Origin: Sclerotinia nivalis
Taxonomy: Eukaryota; Ascomycota; Leotiomycetes; Helotiales; Sclerotiniaceae
Assembly (NCBI GenBank): GCA_029531795.1
Contig: JAPEIS010000017.1
Coordinates: forward strand, 372,001 to 436,000
DNA length: 64,000 bases
Reading direction: 5' to 3'
Part shown: positions 25,455 through 36,563 of the stretch, piece after piece
Layout of the letters: each line of letters opens with the position of its first letter
Position numbering within the stretch: position 1 is the first letter of the stretch
Notes under the pieces: generated by a model
The model's database searches: none
What the model was told of the DNA's origin: nothing
Seen by the model: only the letters and a program-made list of their open reading frames with translations
Program-made: the position numbers and the translations under genes

Positions 25455-25691
25455 TGTCACGGGGTCAGGGCCGGGCCACTGGACCGGCCCCTTTAGTAGG
25501 CTCCATCTATCCGATCCAGCACCGAGCGGGATACGCTCGATGATCGTACCCTGTAAGAGTGCTAGGGCTCGGAGCTCTAGTATACACAAATGTATTTAAA
25601 AGAAACATTCCTTTTATAGAAATGTAGCTCTTCGAATTATATCTTATCAATAAAAATGATTTCTATTATCCTATCTATTGTCTTCGTGATA
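25455..25691 (+). repeat. 5' LTR of Boty-like element
   Basis: 237 bases. The first half is little mutated: it keeps GGGCCGG...CCGGCCC and CGAGCGGGATACGCTCG hairpin-forming words. The second half is visibly C-to-T / G-to-A altered compared with its partner. Confidence 0.88.
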
Positions 25692-25852
25692 CTATATAGC
25701 TCCCTTCTATCTGTACTGATACTTCTACAATATCATTCTGTCCATACCCACCTAGCCAACCCGGCTCCTCTGAAGAATTCGCTACTGTTGTAATCAGTAA
25801 TATTATAATCTAATATCGTTACTTTATTTCTCTTTACAAATTCAATATAAGA

Positions 25853-26880
25853 ATGGAAACAGAAATAATCGATTTACAATCTACAATTCAAAAACTTATT
25901 TTCGATCTGCAAATCAAGAAAACTATATTTATATAATAGAAAAAGAAAAACAATAGATTGATTATTTATCTAATTCAACTTTATTTCATCCCCATTACTC
26001 TATCTATTTCAATCTCTACCAATCTAATCAATCCTTCGTTTCTGATTCCTATTACAACCCCAACTACCACTTCTATTCTATCAAAACCTCAATTGAATGA
26101 AAAGATATCTAATCCTATATTATTTAATAAAACGAAAATCGATCTTGATCGATTTGTTGATCAAATATAAAATAAAATATATACCAATTCCGATCATTTT
26201 ACTTTCCCACATTCCTATCTGATTTATATAACTAAAAGATTAATTGAATCCATTGTTATACAAATTCGATTATATAATATCAAAGAACAATTTGTTAAAC
26301 TTATTAATTATAAAGATCTATTGCAAATACTAAAAAAAACTTATAGAAATCAAAACAAACAAATCGAAATCCAAAAACTTTTGATCAATTTAAAACAAAG
26401 AAATCAATCATTCTATATCTTCTATACTGAATTCCAAAAACTAATATTGGAAGCCGGAATGGTCGATAATAATAATACTTTAATTATTCTATTAAAACAA
26501 ATCCTATCAAATAAATTGAAGAATCAAATTGTTATTATTAAACTTTCTACAAATAGTACCAATATATTCATTGCTTTCGTACAGACATTGAAGAATCGCC
26601 GTTTATATCTGATAAAACCAATCAGCTCCGATTGTAACCCAATCGTTCCGTCATTTTGCATTATTACTCAAAATTTAAATCCTATTAACTGTATCTTCGC
26701 TTCATCTCTGAATCCTATTATCCAATCTATTACTTCTATTATAATTATATTTGCTAAAAATCTAATAAATCTCAGTTCCTAAAGATATACTAATAAATAC
26801 AAACGAAAAGAATATTTCTATTATAGATCTATCAATCACTGTATGAAAGATTATTTGTTCCCAAATAATCGTTCTATATA
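25853..26880 (+). pseudogene. gag remnant of Boty-like element
   Basis: An ATG at 25853 opens METEIIDLQSTIQKL, a coiled-coil-like start, but a stop follows in under 30 codons. Open pieces 25958-26170 and 26321-26782 (153 codons) continue the capsid region. The second contains RNQNKQIEIQKLL and FYIFYTEFQKL, the usual gag (retrotrans_gag) helix pattern with Q-R-...-S-..-.-Y-..-F. Near 26815-26860 EYFYYRSINHCMKDY is the zinc knuckle with Cys codons turned to Tyr and neighbours altered. Confidence 0.75.
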
Positions 26881-27159
26881 AATTAAAGTTAGCTTTATCA
26901 ATCTTGTTTTGCTATTCTTTGTTTTGTTCTTTGTTTAGATTTAATTATATATTATATCATTATACAATCTGTCCCTTCCCAACTCCCCGAGTTCGGGAAA
27001 CGGAGTCCGTCTGGTATAAATCGTTATCAAACGAAAACCCTATATATATTATACTTATCCGTTGTTACAACTCGAGGTTTATTTCTCGCTGAAAAAACAA
27101 GCAATCAAACAAATCTAATAATATTATCTATTACTATCTTGCCGATATCTAATCGATTC

Positions 27160-27520
27160 TGTTCTATTTATATTATAGTGGATAACGGATACAAAGGATA
27201 TACTTTTGCAAATCGAAATTGAATTAAAACTATCAAACTTCTAATATACAAATTATCTGTTCTGTTCGAAGTTATTGAATTCGATAGAAAAATATTACTT
27301 GAAAATCAAATAGATTATTATATTCTAATCGATTTGCAAATCAATAATCATTACGAAAAGAAATCAAAAATCTATATTACTAAATTAATCCATTATCCGA
27401 TTATTCTGAGATTAATATAATTAAAGAAATACAATCCTTATATCGAATTCGTATTTAATATATTCCGATTCGATAACAAATTCTATCAAAAATTCTGTAA
27501 TACATTGTTGTAATTATTCT
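27160..27520 (+). pseudogene. Aspartic protease remnant of Boty-like element
   Basis: Near 27175 the frame reads IIVDNGYKGYTFA, which corresponds to the retropepsin (I/V)DSG box with Ser now Asn. Downstream IDYYILIDLQINNHYEKKS and HYPIILRLI then KKYNPYIEF match the flap and the terminal ILG(L/M)PWL..(H/Y)NP region. A stop lies in the usual PWL position. It would process the gag-pol polyprotein. Confidence 0.65.
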
Positions 27521-27899
27521 GTATAAAAGTATTGCAGAACATCCTGAAGAAAGCCTGTTCGGTATATTTGCCTTTCTGTCTGGATACCTTTCAAAGCAAG
27601 GATATCGCATCTGTATCAATGAGAACCTGTATAGTGTATATATTCGCTGTGATTATAAGATATTCCAGGTTACTATAAACCTGATTAACGATATCCTATC
27701 CCAGAAAAAAAACCCTATCCTATTTAATCTGTCTAAAGAATTCCGATTCTGAATCGATGTATTCTCTCTACGAAATGCCAACAAATTACCCCTGCATCAA
27801 TTATATGATCACAATATCTATTTGAAAGAAAAAGCCAAATTACTATTTAAAGCTTTCTATTTCATATCCCGAAACGAATTTACTGTTCTGAAAGATTGA

Positions 27900-29110
27900 T
27901 TATCCGAAAACCTTTAAAAAAAATTCATTTATTCGAATTCATCTGTTTCAATTTCGTTTATTCTATTTATTAAAAAATCCAATAAAAGATTATAATTTTA
28001 TATCGATTATCAAACTTTAAATAATCTACCAATGAAAGATTGTTATCTGTTATTGTTTATTAAAGAATCCTTAAATAATCTAAAGAGAATAAAATTCTTT
28101 ACAAAGATCGATATCATTTTTGTATTTAATAATATAAGGATTAAAAAAGAACAAAAATATCTAATTACTTTCTGTATTTATTTCGGTCTATTTGAAACTC
28201 TGGTTATACTTTTTGGATTGATCAATGTATCTATTATGTTTCAACGTTTTATCAACGATACCTTGCAAAAGTACCTAAATATATTCTGTATTGTTTATCT
28301 AGATGATATTCTGATCTACAATAGAATCCATTCTGAGTATATCGTTTATATTCAAAAGATCCTGAAAATCTTAAAAAAAATTGATCTATATACAAATCTA
28401 AAGAAGTACAACTTCTTGAAACCTGAAATTAAATTCCTGAGTTTTATTATAAACCAGAAAGATATCCGAATAGACTCTGCAAAGATCAAAACGATTATCG
28501 AATAAAAGATTCCGGCCCATTTGATAGATGTATAAGCATTTATTGGATTTGATAATTTTTATCGATAATTTATTCGTAATTTCTTATCTATTATATATCC
28601 ACTGATTAATCTAACCCGAAAGAATATTCCATTTATTTAGAATCCTATCTATACAAAAACTTTTTCCGTTTTAAAAATAACATTTACTAAAGTATCAATT
28701 CTAATTATTTTTGATTAAGAAAAAGATATAATCATAAAAATCAATATATCCGATTTTATATCTACTGAAGTATTATCCCAATACAACAATATAGAAATCC
28801 TGAAACCTATTATATATTTCTCGAAAAAGTATTTAATCGCTAAATATAATTACAAGATTTACAATAAAGAATTACTAATTATTATTCGATACTTCGAAGA
28901 ATGATATTCAGAACTAAAAAGAACATTATCTCCGATCCAAATGATCATAAATCATAAGAATTTGGAGTATTTTACAATTATTAAATTATTGAATCACTAT
29001 CAAATTTGTTAATCTGAATTTCTGTTTTGATTCAATTTCAAGATTATTTATCGATCAAATAAACAAAAAGCTAAACCTGATACTCTGATTAAAAAGTCAA
29101 AGGATTTATC
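27900..29110 (+). pseudogene. Reverse transcriptase-RNase H remnant of Boty-like element
   Basis: The open piece 28032-28505 (157 codons) is a clear Ty3/gypsy reverse transcriptase. RIKFFTKIDI is the usual FSK-DL box, LFGLINVSIMFQRFIN is the PFGL.NAP..FQ..MN box and FCIVYLDDILIY keeps the catalytic YLDD. Then come FLKPEIKFLSFII and the connection AFIGFDNFYRQFIRNF at about 28540. RNase H landmarks follow: FDQEKDIIIKIN, AKYNYKIYNKELLIII and MIINHKNLEYF to about 28990. Interrupted by stops around 28504 and later. Confidence 0.85.
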
Positions 29111-29153
29111 TAAAGAGGGGGATGAATATCTTCTATATCAAAACCAAACGATT

Positions 29154-30720
29154 TTGAAATCAAAAAACCTTGATTTCATTTTGTTCTCTATATTCATTTC
29201 TATTTCTACATTTGTTTCGTTTATATTTATCTTATTTGATTCAATAGATTTTCTGAAGAAAAGAATTCGTTTTGTAATTACTATCTATAATCAATCCTAC
29301 CAATCGCCGAAAGAATCTAATTCAATTCGTCCAATCCCTAAATCTATCCTATTCATTTCTAACTCTCCGTCTACTTCTAACACTCTACTTATCCTTAAAG
29401 CTTTACCGATCTCTGAATTACTATTTGCTTCTATTACTCCGCCTAATCAATTCCCGATACTCATTGTAATCCCCAATCTGCTATTCAAACCATCAAAGGA
29501 ATTGAAAACTCTATTTGTTGAAGTATATATATCCGATCTTATACCTGTATTTATTCTGAAAACCTTGATAAAGAAAGTACCCAAGCATCCCTATATTACC
29601 CTATCCGAATATACCGAAAATAATGGTCTGCTGTATTATCACAGGAAGCTTTTCGTTTCTGATTACGATAATCTAAAAGCTAAACTGCTTCGCTTAATCC
29701 ACAATTCCCCTACTATAGATCATTTGTATTGTATTTACATTTTCGAATTCCTATCCCAAAATTATTATTGGTCTGGATATTATAATTACATCAACCATTG
29801 GATATATAATTATCATAATTGCTATTGAACAGTATTAAATTGTAAAGAACAAAAAAGTATCTTTTGTTTATTTTCAATCCTTTAACAAATGTAAAGGGAT
29901 ATATCGATTGATTTTATAATACACCTTTCGAAAAGTTTTGGTTACGATATGATATTTGTAATAATCGATTGATTAACTAAAATGAAGCATTTCCTATCTT
30001 ATTACAATACTTGTAATTCCAAAAAAGTAGTTTATTTGTTTCTAAAATATATCTAAAAGTTATATAATCTATTATCAACGATTATATCCGATTATAATAT
30101 TCAATTTATATCTGATTTCTGGAAATATATCTATAAACGCTTGAATATAGCATCAAAACTATCGACAATTTACCATCCGGAAATCAATAAGCAAATTAAA
30201 AGAGTAAATACTATACTCGAATAATATCTTCAATTATATATTTCGTACTTACAAAACGATTAATCCGAATGATTATCGATTATTAAATTTTCAATCAATT
30301 CTATTTAATCTGAAAGTTCTTATCTAACCCCGTTCTTTGCAAATTATAATTATCATTTGTATATAGGATTTGAATCGTTTATCATCATTAATTGTTCTGG
30401 TATCCAGAATACCAAAAAGTTTGTTAAGAAAATATCCCTGATCGTTGAACATCTGAAGATCGAATTAATTATTAATTAAACTCGTTATACAAAGAATATC
30501 AATATTTATTATACTTTTATCTACCATTACAATTCTGATGATTTGGTTTGATTGAACGCTAAAAACATCAAGATTCTAAAACCCTAAAAGAAACTAAATT
30601 AGAAAAATCTAAATCCATTTCAAATCTTACAAACTATAAATACATATACTTACAAACTCGAATTACCTATTTCAATAAGAAATCATTTTATATTCTATAT
30701 GAATTTATTATATTTTATTT
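29154..30720 (+). pseudogene. Integrase remnant of Boty-like element
   Basis: The open piece 29154-29828 (224 codons) spans the spacer after RNase H. It ends with the integrase zinc finger: LLRLIHNSPTIDHLYC with HNHC-type spacing, YYNYINHWIYNYHNCY. Core domain frames follow (VIIDQLTKMKHF, IISDYNIQFISDFWK, YHPEINKQIKRVN) to about 30230, which are the first and second acidic-residue boxes and the E-box region of Ty3/gypsy integrases. Stops at several places prevent translation. Confidence 0.8.
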
Positions 30721-30759
30721 ATAATAATCCTATCCCTAATCAATACAATCCACCCCCTC

Positions 30760-31010
30760 TTCCTATTGAAATCGAAGAAATCGAACAATTCGAAATAAAG
30801 AAAATTCTGAATTCCCGTTGAAAGCATTGTAATCGCAATAGCCCCCGCCTGAAATATACCATCCGATAGATCGATTACAATAAGCCAATCGAAGAGCCTA
30901 CTGATTACCTAAACAACATTTGAAAACTGATCCAGAATTACCATCGAAGGTATTCAGATAAATCTGGTCCTTATAACCACTTCAATAGAGTTCGGCCTTA
31001 AAAAGAAAAG
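30760..31010 (+). pseudogene. C-terminal chromodomain-like segment of Boty-like integrase
   Basis: The frame reads FEIKKILNSR, then YTIR.IDYNKPIEEPTDYLNN, which follows the chromodomain pattern (V..IL..R..., YLV.W.GY....TWEP...L.N) with RIP-type stops at two Trp codons (TGG to TGA/TAG). In chromoviruses this domain recognises histone marks and steers insertion into heterochromatin. It ends just before the 3' LTR. Confidence 0.75.
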
Positions 31011-31013
31011 TAT

Positions 31014-31250
31014 TATTATAAGATTAGGGCTGGGCTATTGGATCGGCCCCTTTAATAGACTTTACCTATCCAATCCAGCATCGAACGAGACACGCTCGAT
31101 GATCATACCCTGTAAGAACACTAAAGCTTGGAGCCGTAATATATACAAATATATTTAAAGGAAACATTCCTTCTATAAAAATATAGCTCTTCGAGCTACA
31201 TCTTATCAATAAAAATGATTTCTGTTATCCTGTCTGCTGCCTCCGTGATA
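31014..31250 (+). repeat. 3' LTR of Boty-like element
   Basis: 237 bases. Here the first half is heavily mutated (the TGTCACGG start reads TATTATAA) while the second half is nearly intact, the opposite of the 5' LTR. Confidence 0.88.
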
Positions 31251-31255
31251 TATAT

Positions 31256-32700
31256 ACTGAAAGAATAACGCAAGTACAGATTAGTATTACCTTATTCATG
31301 AAATCCAAATAGCCTTCTACAAAATTGAAGATTCTGAAATTCGAAACAAAGTATTTCAGTCTAAATCAACCTGGCCACCATATTTTTGATACGAAATAAC
31401 ATTTCTTTAAAGCACAAATTATAGTTATATATCGAATCAAATATAAAGGGATCCTTCGATTTATATTATTGAAAGATTATAATATATTCACAACTTTGAG
31501 GGCTTTTGCAAATAGAATCTATATATAGACTTTGAAATTAAATCTCCTATCGAAATATACCTCTAACCATCGAAATGGACCTGATTTCGTTATAATCTTG
31601 AAGTTATCGATTTGTATACCTGAATCGTTTGTATATATCTAGATTCCTTTGTAAAAATGTATAAACTCTGATTTTTTGGGATCGAAAATGATATCTTCAG
31701 TTTTTCCTCAATTCAAAACTTTTTGTATACTAGAAATTAATAATATACAATTCTTTTACAAATTATTTAAAAAGGCTAATAAAACGATATCATCTATATA
31801 TCCGAACCTACTTCCAGGATTTCCTATCCAAAAGATAAGGGTTATATAAAGTATAAATAGAATCGGAAAGATAAATGATCCTTGTAGAAAATCGTATTTT
31901 AAAACTATTTTTGAATTAATTTCCCCGTTTAGATGGATCTTGATGAAACGATTGATAGCAAAGAATTGTACCCATTTTACAAGATTGTCCAGCCACCCTT
32001 ATTCTCTAAAGCGATTAGTAAATCTGTTTGATAATACTATATCGAAAACTCCTTTTACATCTATAATGAGTAAAATAGCTTTCAATCTTGATTTTAAAAC
32101 TGATTCGATATCGTGGATTATATATGTAGTAAAATCGATAAAGGATCGTAATGGTAGAGTTTCGAATTGTTGGCTTGCTAAGATTTTGCAGATTATAGTT
32201 AGTCAGAACATTTTTCTCATTATAAGCCTCTCTAGATCTTTATTCAAAACAAATAGTAAAACTATCAGCCGGTATGATTTCGGGTTAGTGCTGTTTGCTT
32301 TGTTGGGTTTTAGAATGATCATTACAATAGCTAATCGGAAGTATTCTGGATAGTATTTAATATCGAAGCATTTCTGAAATAATTGGAGAATTATCTCTTT
32401 AATTGATGTCTATATGATTTGTAGAATTTTAGTAGGAATCTTATCTACATCAAAGGTTGTATTGTCAACTTATAATATAGCCTTTTCCAAATCTTGCATA
32501 ATAATACCTAAAAACAAGATAATTCAGATAAAACTTATAAAAATATCGAAAACGATATCATTTACCTTTACAATGTTTGTAAATAAGTTATTAACGAATA
32601 ATGTTCTCTTTTCTTCGATATTATTGATTATTATGAGATTTGTTGAATCAATCAAAAAGGGAATACAATAAGTCCTTGTAGTTTGATATCATTTCGTTAT
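31256..32700 (-). pseudogene. LINE reverse transcriptase remnant
   Basis: Minus strand from 32700 down. FRLAIVMIILKPNKAN and SYRLIVLLFVLNKDLERL are the usual W..A.V..(I/L)PKP.K...... (S/N)YRPI.LL....K..E box. SQQFETLPLRSFIDFT matches QFG.R...ST.DA. ILLIIDVKGVFDIV is the catalytic D-x-(K)-x-A-F-D box, DFLQGSFIFPILFILY the QGS..SP.L(F)..Y box, and FGYIDDIVLL the second catalytic box with both Asp intact. RT then runs to the site at 31256 where the Boty-like element was inserted. Plus-strand open frames 31940-32353 and 32414-32671 are antisense shadows of it. Confidence 0.85.
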
Positions 32701-32999
32701 TTTGAAGATATCATTCATATTCTCAACTTTATCGATTTTCGAAGTAAAGAAGATTTGTTTTGCTTTACAGATTACTTTTTGAAAAAGACATTTGGAATTT
32801 ATTGTATCAGTATACCGATTTTCAGTAACAATTGATCTACAAACTTCGTTCCATCAAAATTGTCATAAAAGGCCTTTCGAGATTCGATTGGTAAAACCTA
32901 TATAAGCATTTTGAAGGGCTTGAATCAAATTGAGCACTAGCAGATCTAGATCGGAGAGAAAATCTAACTGAATTAGAATATCGAGAAAATTAAATAAAT

Positions 33000-33600
33000 T
33001 GATATCCAATAGTTTTTTAAAGAATTCTTTATTTAAAGTATTTAATTTGAACTGTTATATTGAATTGAGATTACAGCAATTCCAGTATAGTATAATTTTC
33101 AAGGGTTTATAATTTGAAATGCAATCTAGATGTTCGGCGAAAATAGTAATAGCTAAATAAGGGTCTGAAAAAAAGGTTAAATCCAATACATTACCTCTAT
33201 TATAGATAGGGATACCGATCAATGAAATAAGATACATATTCTATAAGTTTGCCTATTCTATAAAGGGTTCTGAGAATGAGGAAGGGCCTAAATAAAGAAG
33301 GTTCCAATTAGAGTAATGAAAGTTGAAATCCCCGAAAAGAAGTATTGAACATTGTATAAAATTTTATAAAGTAAGGAGAGATTTAATTGCTCGATTTTCA
33401 TCAGAGTATTGTAATAGGGCATTGTATATATTAATAATGAGGAAAGGGGTAGAGATAATATTATATTTGTAAATCTATAAATCTTTTACAATGTATCCAG
33501 TGAGATTATAAATATAAGTAAAAATAACCAATTCTTATTATACTTTCTTAGATACTAAATATCAGTCTCAATATCCTTTGAGAAGATTGTCCTCAAGCAA
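33000..33600 (-). pseudogene. LINE endonuclease remnant
   Basis: Minus strand: NIYNALLQYSDENRAI, SILLFGDFNFHYSNWN (the G-D-F-N catalytic box), then the open piece 33055-33237 with LIGIPIYNRGNVLDLTFFS (usual T...G...(S/T).IDL.F) and LDCISNYKPL (the terminal S-D-H-x-P box, now SNYKP). This is the apurinic/apyrimidinic-type endonuclease found at the start of LINE ORF2. It would nick the target for primed reverse transcription. The N-terminal (E-box) part above 33600 is not clear. Confidence 0.8.
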
Positions 33601-34636
33601 AAACAACCTTTCTACATTTATTATCCTGTTTGCTTTCTAAGCTTATCCAGTATCTTTATTGCTAATTGTCTTATATTTTATTATAGACCGATACACGTAT
33701 CCGTTTTCTCGAGTTATATAAATAATATCATTGTTGTTGTTATTATACACTACACCCCGCAGCTTGTGTATCGTTTCGTATTATCTTGCCAGATCTCTTC
33801 TGTATAATAAGACCAATTATATCTTGCAAGCTTTGCTGTATTTTAATCTCTAGCCAGACAGTATAAAACACAGCATTTCCAGCTCACTAACCAAAGCACA
33901 ATCTGCAAAATCCATTCCCCCAATATATAGTTTATAATCAACGATACTAAAGATTGAGAATATATTATATATAAGTATCATAAAGTAACCTCTACCAAAG
34001 CTCATCTGCTACTATAATATCTATCGAATGCTTTATACAAAAATGAAACTTATTAAAAACATTCTCCTCGTTCGAGAATTCCTTCATTGCTGTAATACCG
34101 CTTTTGTATATTCGGTAAAATAAAGTACCAAAAACATTCCTCCATCTCTAATCCGCTTATATAAGATTCCATCCCAACTTTTATACATCCTCAATTACTC
34201 CTTTTAATCATCTATAAACTTCCAATTCAGTATACTTGCAAATTGTATACATTGTTGGATCGTAAAAACTCTACATATCAACACCCCAAAAGTACTCTAT
34301 CAATCACTAGTACAACACTTTCCTTCTCAAACTCTACTCCCATATAGATTCGTAAAGACAATCCGCTTTGAAATACTCCTTAAAGCATTTCTCAAGCTCT
34401 ACATTTCACTACAGATTCGTAAAAATGGTTCCGCTTCGAATTCCGTCATTGTTTTGTTAATTATCGGATAGTTTTTATCTCCATTCGACTAATAAATCCT
34501 CTATTCCAGGCCCAATTCACAATACCTTCATACCTAGTACCGCTTCTTTTTAAAGCACAACCTTTGCCTAACTCCAATCTGATTCAATCTTGGCTCTGTA
34601 AATAAATTACAGGTTCGTAGGATGCACCACGTACAG
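33601..34636 (-). other. 5' part of the LINE, not resolved
   Basis: AT-rich, broken in every frame. It should contain the start of the endonuclease and possibly some ORF1, but I recognise no motif. Its AT-richness ends at about 34,600, close to the proposed 5' junction at 34,636. Confidence 0.45.
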
Positions 34637-35401
34637 ATGTTGAATCATCGCATCCCCGGGAGGATACGAAGTATGGGTGGTAGAGGTTTTTTTATGGGGG
34701 CCCTCAGATATATCATTCTGTATTGTGTTACCCATTTATTAATATACGATCTTATAAATGTTATATGAACTATAAGATTATCTGAGAGAGTGATATCGAC
34801 AGGAAGTTAAGAATTCGATTCCGGTCCGTTGGTCGCTCGTTCTGATTAGATTGAAGAGCAAGATTTCCGTAAAGTAATAGGAATGTGGTTTGCAATACTA
34901 TTGTTGACTAGATATAATAGATATATATAAATTGGTATAATTATTCATTCTGATATGTGTATAGGTAGAGAGAGTGTGTATATGTGAGGATATAATAAAT
35001 ATACTCGTATATATAAGATTTGATATCTATTCTTTCTTCATATAGGCTTACGGATATTTATAGAGCTGTTCTGTCTGGGACAGTCTCTGAGAAGCCCTAA
35101 GGGAGCGAGCAGATCTCGCAGATGTGGCTGGAGGGGTATTGAAAGTATTAGAAATTTGACCGACTTGCTGCGTATAATGCGGGTAGGTATGTATATATAT
35201 ATTCGCTCAGCGGACGTAGACGTGGACGTGGATGTGGATGTAGACCGGAGAACTATAAATGTCATTGGTAAGATTACATAGTATATAAGTGGTAAAATAT
35301 AGAATGTAAAATATAAGACTTACTTTCGATATATAACTATACTATGCTATGCCAATTCGGAACTTTTTTATATTTTGTAAGGAGGAATTGGAGACGGAAA
35401 A

Positions 35402-35471
35402 GGGAAATGGGAAATGGGAAATGGGAAATGGGAAATGGGAAATGGGAAATGGGAAATGGGAAATGGGAAAT
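35402..35471. repeat. (GGGAAAT)10 tandem repeat
   Basis: Ten perfect copies of the 7-base unit. They generate spurious overlapping open frames on both strands (35342-35610), which I do not call genes. Confidence 0.95.
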
Positions 35472-36541
35472 GAGGGAGTGGGGTGGAAGGGATGGAGAGG
35501 GGGGAGTGAATGAATGCCGTTGTACTGTGGGTTGTGCTTTTGAGATGGGTGATGGGTTTGTTTGTTAAAAACCACCCAGTAGGTATTTCATATACGTTTG
35601 TATAATACATATATGATTTGATATGCAGCGATTAGATTTAGATTTAGATTTAGATCTAGATAGATGAAAAATAGTAAAAAAGAAAGGAAAGAGCATATTA
35701 TATAGAGGAATATGGAGAAGTATGAAGTATAGATATAGATGGGAAATGAGTGTCTACTAGATATTTTATCGACAACTTTTTGTTCGATGTTCTATCTAGT
35801 TGTTGGCTAGTTAGCTAGTTATCATTAGGCACCTTTAAAGTCTTATTATCTGTATTTTAACCGAATATTACAGCGTATTCTACGAGTTTTGAGTCCGGCA
35901 CCTCAAAACCTACCTCGCAACTCGTCCTCCGGAGGAATAATATATATCATTTGAAAGCCTGATTCTCATAATTATTTTACTATTATTATTTTCTAATTTC
36001 TTTAACTTTTTCAAGATCTATACTAAATTCAAAGAATTTTAAAAGGTTACACGTGATATTTCAAAAAAAAAGTTCATAGGTATGCATTGACCACCCGTGT
36101 TTTTAAGTGTTTTTGTAGTATGAAAGGTTAGATCAGGAAGATGTAGCCTGGATACGGATTTGGATATATCTTACCGTAACCTTAGACAGTAGGGTCGGAC
36201 TTGACGGGTTATTTATCTTTCCCGCGTAAAATAAGCTTTTCGCGGCAATTTGATTGGGGTGTCATGATACCTTTTTGGGGGGACAAAATTTGATATATGC
36301 TAGGTATCTGTGCGTGTATGGATGTAGATGGCTATTTTGGGAAAGGTCTGGTAGTACTAGGTAGATGATGACGGATTGGGAGGTAGGGCGGTGGGGGTCT
36401 AGATGTTTGTGGGTTATTGATTGCTTGGAGAGAGGAGGGAGGAGTTGGAATGGCCCATGGTTTATACGTGCTGAGTGAGGATTTGAGGTTATTGATATAT
36501 ATACACACATTTAGGAGATGGGATAGAGATTTGATGGACCG

Positions 36542-36563
36542 ATATCTAGGTATACCTAGATAT
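36542..36563. repeat. 22-base perfect palindrome
   Basis: ATATCTAGGTA followed immediately by its exact reverse complement, with no loop. It lies about 950 bases upstream of the TBC gene. Could be a protein-binding site or a chance feature of AT-rich DNA. Confidence 0.85.

Larger units (their letters stand above)
25455..31250 (+). mobile_element. Boty-like Ty3/gypsy chromovirus retrotransposon
   Basis: 5796 bases with 237-base LTRs at 25455-25691 and 31014-31250. The 5' LTR starts TGTCACGG and the LTRs end CCGTGATA, close to the inverted partner CCGTGACA. Flanks TGTAT (25450-25454) and TATAT (31251-31255) fit a 5-base duplication with one G-to-A change. Plus-strand order: gag with zinc knuckle, protease, reverse transcriptase with intact YLDD, RNase H, integrase, and a C-terminal chromodomain-like segment, which marks the chromovirus branch. 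It sits inside the LINE, whose protein frames resume on either side. Called Boty-like from overall layout and host type; nucleotide identity to Boty was not tested. Degraded by stops. Confidence 0.85.
23985..34636 (-). mobile_element. Tad1-like LINE (non-LTR retrotransposon), interrupted and RIP-degraded
   Basis: Minus-strand order is apurinic-type endonuclease (about 33560-33000), reverse transcriptase (about 32650-31260), [Boty-like insertion 25450-31255], linker, RNase H (about 25160-24560), zinc-finger-like Cys/His tail (about 24480-24290), 3' UTR and a 13-base poly-A (plus-strand T run 23985-23997). ATGTTGAA directly beyond the poly-A (23977-23984) recurs at 34637-34644, just where AT-rich sequence gives way to normal composition. 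This supports an 8-base target duplication and the 5' boundary. Without the insertion the LINE is about 4.85 kb; it lacks an obvious ORF1, so it may be 5'-truncated. Every coding frame is broken. Confidence 0.8.

Noticed and set aside
31940..32671. Plus-strand open frames of 137 and 85 codons
   Set aside because: They are antisense to the LINE reverse transcriptase, whose motifs (LKPNKAN, GYIDDI) are clear on the minus strand.
35342..35610. Overlapping open frames with HFPFPIS repeats on both strands
   Set aside because: Produced by the GGGAAAT tandem array; a 7-base unit that stays open in several frames.
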